From JAMXLO01 sp963812075 (GTDB taxonomy: Bacteria > Pseudomonadota > Alphaproteobacteria > Acetobacterales > Acetobacteraceae), in the NCBI GenBank assembly GCA_963812075.1, contig CAWETN010000011.1, positions 62,001-126,000 on the forward strand: a stretch of DNA of 64,000 nucleotides, given 5' to 3'. Position 1 is the first letter of the stretch. Every line of letters starts with the position of its first letter. The notes beneath the pieces were generated by a model. That model ran no database searches and had not been told where the DNA came from. It saw only the letters and a program-made list of their open reading frames with translations. The translations under genes and the position numbers were made by a program. This document shows, piece after piece, positions 57,378 through 64,000 of the stretch.

Positions 57378-57778
57378 GCGAGCCGCTGTTCCACATGGTG
57401 GCCGGCGCGCCGACGCCGGTCGCGCCGTTCTCCCACGCGGTGGAGGCGGACGGCTTTGTGTTCCTGACCGGGCAGATGCCGACGCTGCCGGACGACGACT
57501 CGGCGCCGCTGCCGGAGGGCATCGAGGCGCAGACCAGGCGGGTGATGGACAACCTGATCCTCGTGCTGCGCGGGCTGGGCCTCGGCTTGCAGCATGTGCT
57601 GAGCGTGCGCGCCTATCTGACGCGGTTCGAGCAGGACTATGCGCCGATGAACGCGGTGTACCGCAGCTACTTCCCGCTCGACCGGCTGCCGGCGCGCACC
57701 TGCGTCGGCGTGACCGGGCTGGCACGCGGCGCGCTGGTGGAGATCGACCTGGTGGCGCGGCGGCCATCGCGCGTCTGA
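57374..57778 (+). CDS. Rid-family protein (RidA/YjgF-like)
   Basis: A 134-residue trimer-forming chorismate-mutase-like fold protein. It has PVAPFSHAVEADGFVFLTGQ, EAQTRRVMDNLILVLRGLG, YLTRFEQDYAPMNAVYRSYF and ARTCVGVTGLARGALVEIDL with the conserved Arg that binds the substrate carboxylate. Rid proteins deaminate enamine/imine intermediates. It starts with GTG 57374, overlapping the Mo-hydroxylase stop by 4 bp. Confidence 0.9.
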   Translation: MSEPLFHMVAGAPTPVAPFSHAVEADGFVFLTGQMPTLPDDDSAPLPEGIEAQTRRVMDNLILVLRGLGLGLQHVLSVRAYLTRFEQDYAPMNAVYRSYFPLDRLPARTCVGVTGLARGALVEIDLVARRPSRV

Positions 57779-57916
57779 ACGCAGGCCGCTGTCGCCGATG
57801 CTCGCGATCTCGGTGCGATTGCGGTGGGCCGGGTAACGGCTTGAGTTGCCGAGGGCCGCTCCCCTACGATCCCCCGGCCTGACGCTGCGCGACAAACCGA
57901 AGGGCGGCATCCAGCG

Positions 57917-59428
57917 TTGATCGTCTCGACCCTCGGCCAGCGGGTCTCCGAGAGGTGGCGGCCGGCCCGCATCTTCTGGACCTTCCTCGCGGTCCACCTG
58001 CTGCTCTGGACGCTGCTGCCGGCGCTGCTGCAGCACAACCTGCCGCTCGACGTCATCGAACAGCTTGCCTGGGGCCGCGAGTGGCAGATCGTCTACTTCA
58101 AGCATCCGCCCTTGCCGGCGTGGATCGTCGAGAGCGTCGCCGTCCTCACCGGCCGCTGGCCGCCGGCGCAGTATCTGATCGGGCCGCTGGCCTCGGCGCT
58201 GGCGCTCATCGCGATCTGGCGGCTGGGGTGTCGGCTGTTCGACCGGCAGCGCGCGCTGCTCGCGGTGCTGGCGCAGGAGGGGGTGCTCTACTTCACCTTC
58301 TTCACCCCGGAGTTCAACCACAACGTGGTGCTGTTGCCGCTGTGGGCGTGGCTCGGTCTGGCGGCGCACCGCGCCTTCTTCGGCGCGGGCCCGGGAATCG
58401 GCCGCTGGGCGTGGCTCGGGGCACTCGCCGCGCTGGGCATGCTGGGCAAATACACCACGGCGCTGCTGCTGCTCCCGCTGTTCGCCTTCGCGGTGCTGCA
58501 TCCCGCCATCCGCCGCCGGTGGGCCAGGCCGGGGCCGTGGGTGGCTCTGGCTGTCGGAGCGCTGGCGCTGCTGCCGCATCTGCTCGGGCTGTGGCGCATC
58601 GACTTTGCGCCGTTGCTGTTCCCCTTCGAGCGTGCCGCCGGCCCGTCGCACTGGTACGACCACATCCTCAACCCGCTGCTGTTCGCCGCGGCGCAGTTCG
58701 GCGATATCGCGGCGGCGCTGCTCGCGGTTGCCCTGCTGGCGTGGCGCAGATCCGGGGAGCGGCCGGCAACCGATCGGGCCGTCGCTTTGCCGCCGGACCA
58801 GCGTGCCTGGCTGGCGACCATCGCCTGGGCGCCCGTCGGCCTCGCCGTTGCCGCCTCGATGGTCCTCGGCCTGCATCTGAAGGACATGTGGGGCTACCCG
58901 ATGTGGTGCTTCATCGGACTGTTCCTGCTTGCCGAACTGCGTGGGCCGTTCACCAGGGAAGGCTATCGGCGGTTCCTCGCGGCAGTCGGAGTCATCGTGA
59001 TCGCCACATCCCTCGTCTTCATCGCACAGCAGACCGTCGGCGGCGGTTTCGTGCGCCGGCCGTTTCGGTCGGCGTTCCCCGGACCCGAGCTGGCGCGCGT
59101 CGTCGAGGAGCGCTGGCACGCGACGACACCCCATCCGCTGGCCATCGTTGCGGGCGACGTGTGGCTCGCCGGCAATGTCGCGTTCTATGGCGCCGACCGG
59201 CCGTCGGTGTTCATCGACGCGGATCCGGTCAAAAGTCCATGGATCAAGCCCGAGGCATTGGTGCAACGAGGCGCCGTGCTGATCTGGCCCGCGTCGGATC
59301 CGCCACCCGCATGGCTGGGCAGGTTTCCGGCGGCGCAGCCGCAGCCGCCGATCGAGCTGCCCTACGTGCCGCCTCTAGGGCACCAGCCCGCCCGTCTGGC
59401 ATGGGCGATCCTGTGGCCTGCCTCATAG
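57917..59428 (+). CDS. GT39/ArnT-like membrane glycosyltransferase
   Basis: A 503-residue protein with about ten to eleven membrane helices and a C-terminal soluble part. The N-terminal loop carries HNLPLDVIEQLAWGREWQ and YFKHPPLPAWIVE, matching the acidic-residue loop of the GT-C family that uses lipid-linked sugars. LGMLGKYTTALLLLP is also characteristic of the ArnT/PMT-like group. The start is TTG 57917. No LPS or lipid A genes are adjacent, so the acceptor is unknown. Confidence 0.85.
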   Translation: MIVSTLGQRVSERWRPARIFWTFLAVHLLLWTLLPALLQHNLPLDVIEQLAWGREWQIVYFKHPPLPAWIVESVAVLTGRWPPAQYLIGPLASALALIAIWRLGCRLFDRQRALLAVLAQEGVLYFTFFTPEFNHNVVLLPLWAWLGLAAHRAFFGAGPGIGRWAWLGALAALGMLGKYTTALLLLPLFAFAVLHPAIRRRWARPGPWVALAVGALALLPHLLGLWRIDFAPLLFPFERAAGPSHWYDHILNPLLFAAAQFGDIAAALLAVALLAWRRSGERPATDRAVALPPDQRAWLATIAWAPVGLAVAASMVLGLHLKDMWGYPMWCFIGLFLLAELRGPFTREGYRRFLAAVGVIVIATSLVFIAQQTVGGGFVRRPFRSAFPGPELARVVEERWHATTPHPLAIVAGDVWLAGNVAFYGADRPSVFIDADPVKSPWIKPEALVQRGAVLIWPASDPPPAWLGRFPAAQPQPPIELPYVPPLGHQPARLAWAILWPAS

Positions 59429-59540
59429 CGTCGGCACGGTCCGGTCGGCTGATCCGCCCCTCGGCAAATGCTTGCGATCTCGTGCCATAACCCCGTATCA
59501 CATGCCGGGTACCGCCAGACGACCAGAGGGAAAACGCACT

Positions 59541-60204
59541 GTGAAATATCGAGCTAGGACGACCGCCGCCGTCTCCGGCGTGGCCGTGCTTGCGCTGTTG
59601 CTGTCCGGCTGCGCGCAGACGCCGCTCGGGCCGACCGTCCAGGTCATGCCGGGCCCCGGCAAGTCCTTCGACGCCTTCAATTACGACCAGGCCGGCTGCA
59701 AGCAGTTCGCCGCGAACACGGTCGCCGGCCAGGCGCAGAACGCCAACACGCGCGCGGTCGGCGCCGCGGCGCTCACCACCGGTACTCGGCGCGGGACTGG
59801 GCGCGGCGATCGGCGGCGGCCGAGGTGCCGGCATCGGCGCGGCAAGTGGGGCGCTGGGTGGCACCGCCATCGGCGCCGGCATGAGCTCCGGCGACCAGGG
59901 CGGCATCCAGGCCCAGTACGACAACGCCTTCGCGCAGTGCATGTACGCGAAGGGCAACATGGTGCCCGGCTACGGCCCGATGATGGTCAACGCACCGCCG
60001 CCGCCGATGCCGGGCGGCGACACCAACCTGACCTACGCGGTACAGACCCAACTGATCCGGCTGGGCTACCTGCGCCCACCGGCCGACGGCGTGTCCGGAC
60101 CACAGACCAGCGCCGCGATCAGCCAGTTCCAGAGCGTGTCGGGCCTGCCGGTCGACGGCTTCCCGTCGCCGCAGGTGCTCGCCAGGCTGCAGGCGATGCC
60201 GTAG
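59541..60204 (+). CDS. Lipoprotein with glycine-zipper and peptidoglycan-binding domain, one frame break
   Basis: GTG 59541 gives KYRARTTAAVSGVAVLALLL with lipobox LSGC, so the product is an outer- or inner-membrane lipoprotein. A Gly-zipper segment (GLGAAIGGGRGAGIGAASGA) follows in a second frame. The C-terminal peptidoglycan-binding repeat reads VQTQLIRLGYLRPPADGVSG then PQTSAAISQFQ. One inserted base in 59779-59784 joins the frames; corrected length is 220 residues. Its stop lies 3 bp from the end of the convergent efflux gene. Confidence 0.82.
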
Positions 60205-60207
60205 CGC

Positions 60208-61758
60208 TCAGTGCGCCGCTGACGCACCGTCGCCGGCAGGCTTCGCCAGCAGGAACGTCAGCGGCAGCGCCACGAAGAAGCACCCCGCCATCAGCAGCAG
60301 CACGTCGTTGTAGGTCAGCGTCAGCGCCTGACGCTGCACCATCAGCGCCACCTGCTTCAGTGCGGCGAGGTGTGCGTCGCCCGCCTTCGCCGCGCTCAGC
60401 ATGTGCGTCATGTTGCCCATCGCGCGCATCGCCGCGGGGCGCGCCCACGTCACCTGCTCGTTGAGGTGCTGCGTGTGCACGGCGAGCCGCGACGTCGCCA
60501 TCGTGTTGATCATCGCCAGCCCCACCGCGCCGCCCAGGTTGCGCATCAGGTTGTAGAGCCCCGAGGCGTTCTTCACCGAAGCCGGCGGCAGCCGGCCGAG
60601 TGCGATCTGGTTGACCGGCAGCATGATCAGCATCATCGAGGCGCCGCGCAGCGCCTGCGGGCCGAACAGCTCCCAGAACGCGAAGTCCACCGTGAGTGCG
60701 GCCATCCACCACAGGCCGCCGCCGAACATCAGCAGCCCGAGCCCCAGCATCACGCGCAGGTCCATCCGCTGCGCCAGCTGCCCGGCGATCGGCGCCGAGA
60801 GGAACATGGCCACCCCGGTGACGAACATGGTCTCGCCGATCTGCAGGCTGTCGTAGCCACGCACGCGCCCCAGGAACAGCGGCACCAGGTACACCGAGCC
60901 GTACAGGCCGATGCCGAGGACGAAGCTGAACAGCGAGCCGAAGGCGAAGTTGGCGTTGGCGAAGGCGCGCAGCTCCACCAGCGGGTCGCGTCGCGTCAGC
61001 ATGCGCCAGAAGAACAGCACGCCGGCGACGGCCGAGATCACGCCGGCCCAGGCGACGGTCTCGTCCTGGAACCAGTCCCAGCGGTCGCCTTCCTCCAGCA
61101 CGTATTGCAGCGCGCCCAGGAACAGCGCCATCAGGATCAGGCCGATCGCGTCGAAGCCGTGCCGCAGCGACCAGTCGGGCCTGTCGATGTCGAGGCAGGT
61201 CCAGACCGCACCGGCGACCAGCAGGCCGACCGGGACGTTGATCAGGAACAGCCAGTGCCAGGAGTACTGGTCGGTGAGCCAGCCGCCCAGCGTGGGTCCG
61301 ATGGTCGGCGCCATCGTGGCGGTGAGGCCGATCAGCACCGACATCTGCGTGCGCTTCGCGTCGGAGAACAGCAGGAAGGTGGTGGCGAACACGGTCGGGA
61401 TCATCGCCCCGCCGATGAAGCCCTGCAGCGCGCGGAACGTCACCATCTCGCTCAGGCTGGAGGCGCCGGCGCAGGCCAGCGAGAACAGCGTGAAGCCCAG
61501 CGCGCTGCCGACGAACAGCACGCGGGTGGACAAGAGGCGCGACAGCCAGCCGGACAGCGGGATCATGACGATCTCCGCGATCAGGTAGCTGGTCTGCACC
61601 CAGGACGCCTCGTCCGGGCTGGCGGCGAGTCCGGCCTGGATGTCGGTCAGCGAGGCGGAGACGATCTGGATGTCCAGGATCGCCATGAACATGCCCAGCA
61701 CCATCGCCATGAAGCCGAACCACTGGCGCCAGCTGAGCCGGTCGGAGGCGGCGGTCAT
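60208..61758 (-). CDS. EmrB/QacA-type (DHA2) MFS multidrug efflux transporter
   Basis: A 516-residue transporter with 14 predicted membrane helices. Motif A-like GWLSRLLSTRVLFVGSALGF and motif C-like GPTLGGWLTDQYSWHWLFLI are present, together with MFMAILDIQIVSASLTDIQA at the start. ATG 61758 overlaps the EmrA-like stop by 4 bp. With the membrane-fusion protein it should export hydrophobic compounds through an outer-membrane channel encoded elsewhere. Confidence 0.93.
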   Translation of the reverse strand: MTAASDRLSWRQWFGFMAMVLGMFMAILDIQIVSASLTDIQAGLAASPDEASWVQTSYLIAEIVMIPLSGWLSRLLSTRVLFVGSALGFTLFSLACAGASSLSEMVTFRALQGFIGGAMIPTVFATTFLLFSDAKRTQMSVLIGLTATMAPTIGPTLGGWLTDQYSWHWLFLINVPVGLLVAGAVWTCLDIDRPDWSLRHGFDAIGLILMALFLGALQYVLEEGDRWDWFQDETVAWAGVISAVAGVLFFWRMLTRRDPLVELRAFANANFAFGSLFSFVLGIGLYGSVYLVPLFLGRVRGYDSLQIGETMFVTGVAMFLSAPIAGQLAQRMDLRVMLGLGLLMFGGGLWWMAALTVDFAFWELFGPQALRGASMMLIMLPVNQIALGRLPPASVKNASGLYNLMRNLGGAVGLAMINTMATSRLAVHTQHLNEQVTWARPAAMRAMGNMTHMLSAAKAGDAHLAALKQVALMVQRQALTLTYNDVLLLMAGCFFVALPLTFLLAKPAGDGASAAH

Positions 61759-62925
61759 CGCACGACGCGCTCCAGCGTCGCGGCCGCGGCGCCGAACAGC
61801 CCCAGCCGCTGCGCGTCGGGCCCGCGCGTGTCCACCTCGGCGGTCACCGAGAGGCCGGCGCGCAGCCATCCGGCATGGGCGGCCTCGGCCGGATCGAGCA
61901 CCAGCTTGACCGGGACGCGCTGCACCACCTTGGTGAAGTTGCCGGTGGCGTTCTCCGGCGGCAGCAGGCTGAACAGCGCGCCGGTGGCCGGCGCCAGGCT
62001 GTCCACCCTTCCATCCACCGCCGCACTTGAATCGATGTCGGGGATCAGCCGCACCTTCATCCCCGGCTGCATGCGGCGCAGCTGGGTCTCCTTGAAGTTG
62101 GCCACGACGTAGAGCTGCTCGGGCAGCGGCGCCACGGCGATGAGCTGGGTGGCGGGCGTCACATGCTGGCCCAACTCGGCCGCGCGGTTGCCGGCGATAC
62201 CGTCGAACGGCGCGCGGATCACGGTGTAGGACAGGTTGTTCTGTGCCAGCTGCACCGCGGCATCGGCGTTCTGCTGGCGGGCCTTGGCCTGCACGATCTG
62301 CGCCCGCAGCACCGACAGCTGCTGCTCGGCTGCCGCCTTCTGCGCCTGCGCCGCGGTCACCGCGGCGTTCGCCTTGCGCGAAGTCGGCGATCGCCTGGTC
62401 GTTGGCCTGGCGCGAGGCCCAGCCGGCAGTCACCAGCGTGCCCGACCGCGTCGCGTCAGCGTTGGCGCGTGCCTGCTCCGCCTGCGCCTGGACGATGGCG
62501 GCCTGCGCCGCGTCGATGGTGGCCTGCTGCTGGCCCACCTGGCGCTGCGCCGTCTCCACCGCGGCGGCGGCCTCGGCGGCGGTGGCGGTGGCCTGGTCGA
62601 GCCGGGCGCGCCAGTCGGCCGGATCCAGCTCGATCAGCGGGTCGCCGGCCTGGACCCGCTGGTTGTCGGCCACCCTGATGGCGGCGACATCGCCCTCGAT
62701 CCGCGGGCTGAGCACGGCGATGTCGCCCTGCACGTAGGCGTTGTCGGTGCTCTGGATGTAGCGGCCCTCGGTGAACCACCAGGAGGCCGTCACCCCGATC
62801 GCGATGGCGGCGACCAGCCCCACCGCAGGGCGCCACAGCCGGCGCACCTGGCGCATCCGGTCAGGAGCCGCGCTGCTTTGCGCCGCCGCCGGCGCGGGAA
62901 GGGGCTTGTCGGTGAAGGCGTTCAT
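61755..62925 (-). CDS. EmrA/HlyD-type membrane-fusion protein, one frame break
   Basis: Periplasmic adaptor of the efflux pair. The N-terminus has one anchor helix (VGLVAAIAIGVTASWWFTEG), then YIQSTDNAYVQGDIAVLSPR and IEGDVAAIRVADNQRV (lipoyl-like half). An alpha-helical hairpin and a second half (YTVIRAPFDGIAGNRAAELG, NFKETQLRRMQPGMKVRLIP) follow in another frame. One inserted base in 62376-62380 (+) accounts for the break; corrected length is 389 residues. First gene of the operon, controlled from the region with two matching operators. Confidence 0.88.
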
Positions 62926-62941
62926 TCTGCGGACTCCTCTG

Positions 62942-62958
62942 AACTGTACGGTTCAGTT
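62942..62958. promoter_or_regulatory. TetR-type operator, site 1
   Basis: AACTGTACGGTTCAGTT lies within a longer perfect dyad whose 10-bp arms CTCTGAACTG and CAGTTCAGAG span 62937-62963. It is 17 bp upstream of the EmrA-like start codon, where repressor binding would block transcription. It shares 15 of 17 positions with site 2. Confidence 0.75.
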
Positions 62959-62999
62959 CAGAGCGACAGTGGGATGGTGCGACGCAGCAGTCAAGCAGA

Positions 63000-63016
63000 A
63001 ACTGAACGGTCCAGTT
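63000..63016. promoter_or_regulatory. TetR-type operator, site 2
   Basis: AACTGAACGGTCCAGTT, with arms AAACTG/CAGTTT (62999-63004 and 63012-63017), is 58 bp from site 1 and lies on the side of the tetR start. The pair defines AACTGNACGGTNCAGTT and would let one repressor control both divergent genes. Confidence 0.75.
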
Positions 63017-63068
63017 TAGTTGATCGGGACCCTTGCAAAAGGCCCGGCCGGCGGCCCAACTAGCGGGC

Positions 63069-63695
63069 GTGAGTGCAACCACGGAACTTCGCGCCGACAC
63101 CGAGTCGCCGAAGCGTCACGCGATGCTGGAGGCGGCGGCCTCGCTGTTCATGGCGCATGGCTACGGCGCGGTCAGCATGGATGCGGTCGCGCGCGCGGCG
63201 GGCGTGTCCAAGGCCACGCTGTATGCGCATTTCAGCTCTAAGGAGCAGCTGTTCGCCACCATCATCGGCGACGCCTGCCGGCAGAAGATCGCGCTGGGAG
63301 ACGAATTGCTGCCGGCCGATGCGGCCGATGTCCGATTGGCTTTGACCGGATTCGGTGGCCGTCTGCTGCGTTTCTTCCTCGAGGCACGACCGCTGGCGCT
63401 GCACCGGGTGGTGATCGGCGAGAGTCCGCGCTTTCCCGAGCTCGGCCGCGCCTTCTACGACAACGGCCCGAAGGCGCTGATCGGCATGTTCGCCGCCTGG
63501 CTCGCCGAGCAGACGAGAGCCGGCCGGCTTGCCGCCCACGACCCCGCGATGGCGGCCGAGCAGTTCGTTGCCATGCTGCGCACCAGCCCGTTCCTGCGCG
63601 CCTCGCTGGGCCTGGGGCCGGTGACGGAGGCGGAGATCGACGCCACCGTCGCGGCGGCGGTGACGACCTTCGTGAAGGCCTACGCGCCGGGCTAG
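63069..63695 (+). CDS. TetR/AcrR-family repressor of the divergent efflux operon
   Basis: About 208 residues. The N-terminal HTH reads RHAMLEAAASLFMAHGYGAV then SMDAVARAAGVSKATLYAHF, followed by SSKEQLFATIIGDAC and a C-terminal ligand domain (about 75-205) of the AefR-like type. GTG 63069 is preferred; a TTG at 63033 would place the start in the operator region. Efflux ligand unknown. The 3' end overlaps the EF-hand gene by 4 bp. Confidence 0.9.
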   Translation: MSATTELRADTESPKRHAMLEAAASLFMAHGYGAVSMDAVARAAGVSKATLYAHFSSKEQLFATIIGDACRQKIALGDELLPADAADVRLALTGFGGRLLRFFLEARPLALHRVVIGESPRFPELGRAFYDNGPKALIGMFAAWLAEQTRAGRLAAHDPAMAAEQFVAMLRTSPFLRASLGLGPVTEAEIDATVAAAVTTFVKAYAPG

Positions 63696-64000
63696 CCGTT
63701 CGGCGTGTGGTGCGCCGACGCCGACTGGTGGTGCAGCGCGCGCTGGGTCTTGTAGTAGGCGCGGATGTCGTCCTCGGTGATGTAGCCCTTCTTGTCCTGG
63801 TCGATCGCGGCGAAGTGGCGGGCGACGGACTTGTAGCCCGTCTTCGCCTGGTCGAGCGTCAGATGGCCGTCACGCGTCGTGTTCGCCTGCTCGAAGCGCT
63901 GCGTCATCGACAGGTGGTTGTGCAATGCGGCGGTCGTCGCTGGCGTCTGGGATGTCGTCTGGGCAGAGGCGGGCAGGGCCAGCACCGCGGCGGCAAGAAG
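63692..64000 (-). CDS. Secreted EF-hand protein, 5' end beyond window
   Basis: The visible 102 or so residues begin inside a signal peptide (LLAAAVLALPASA) that continues past the window edge. Two EF-hand-like loops follow: NTTRDGHLTLDQA and IDQDKKGYITEDDIRAYY. The tail is His/Gln-rich (ALHHQSASAHHTPNG). Calcium binding in the periplasm is predicted from the second loop, which keeps most ligand positions; the first starts with Asn instead of Asp. Confidence 0.82.
   Translation of the reverse strand, partial: LLAAAVLALPASAQTTSQTPATTAALHNHLSMTQRFEQANTTRDGHLTLDQAKTGYKSVARHFAAIDQDKKGYITEDDIRAYYKTQRALHHQSASAHHTPNG

Noticed and set aside
54612..57767. 1051-residue minus-strand ORF
   Set aside because: Shadow of the Mo-hydroxylase gene, His/Arg-rich and without motifs.

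Overview
The window is about 64 kb of GC-rich chromosomal DNA, apart from one visibly AT-richer stretch near 24.4-25.6 kb. Gene content and order suggest an alphaproteobacterium, most likely Acetobacteraceae/Rhodospirillales (inference). Supporting loci are MaoC-ribF-ThuA, rpsU/def/COQ9, a Trm112-LON-CnoX block beside tRNA-Gly, several GMC and PQQ-type oxidoreductases, and a type VI secretion operon.

Layout: 1-4217 is the edge of a T6SS operon (tssM, tssL and a GH73 peptidoglycan hydrolase). 4271-16934 is an accessory catabolic block: CocE-type hydrolase, two SDRs, an AbrB-type membrane protein, a D-aminoacylase-like amidohydrolase, two GMC oxidoreductases with a small partner, a deacetylase-family metallohydrolase and a luciferase-like monooxygenase. 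16957-19362 is conserved housekeeping DNA ending in tRNA-Gly(GCC). 19363-27230 lies between that tRNA and guaA and looks like a decayed horizontally acquired segment, with broken NmrA, LysR and NTF2-like genes beside intact SDR, YtcJ, NTF2, FMN-reductase and methyltransferase genes. 27265-34509 holds guaA, a TPP enzyme with an unknown internally duplicated partner, an E1 alpha/beta pair without E2, and an ABM-domain protein. 34898-44655 has a PQQ-type dehydrogenase, several very small genes, a 2-hydroxyacid dehydrogenase, a VWA protein, a MocR regulator, rpsU, def, COQ9, an HD protein, a DMT transporter and an amidohydrolase.

44668-49095 is the most coherent regulatory unit: a strong sigma-54 (-24/-12) promoter with upstream dyads before a small secreted Arg-rich protein, then a sensor kinase, an NtrC-class sigma-54 activator and a predicted outer-membrane barrel. 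49079-64000 holds MaoC-ribF-ThuA, an M15 peptidase, two unlisted small ORFs, an HpcH aldolase divergent from a dehydrogenase/Mo-hydroxylase/Rid operon, a GT39-like membrane protein, a lipoprotein, and an EmrAB-type efflux pair divergent from a TetR regulator with two matching 17-bp operators.

A cross-cutting observation: eleven otherwise normal genes outside 19-27 kb are interrupted by about 19 frame breaks. Every one is consistent with a single inserted base and none needs a deletion; guaA alone has four. Correcting one base per break restores full-length family proteins. This looks much more like sequence or assembly error than biology, so those genes are listed as CDS with the breaks stated. 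The 19-27 kb segment differs: it also carries a nonsense codon, a deletion and truncations, so its broken genes are called pseudogenes.
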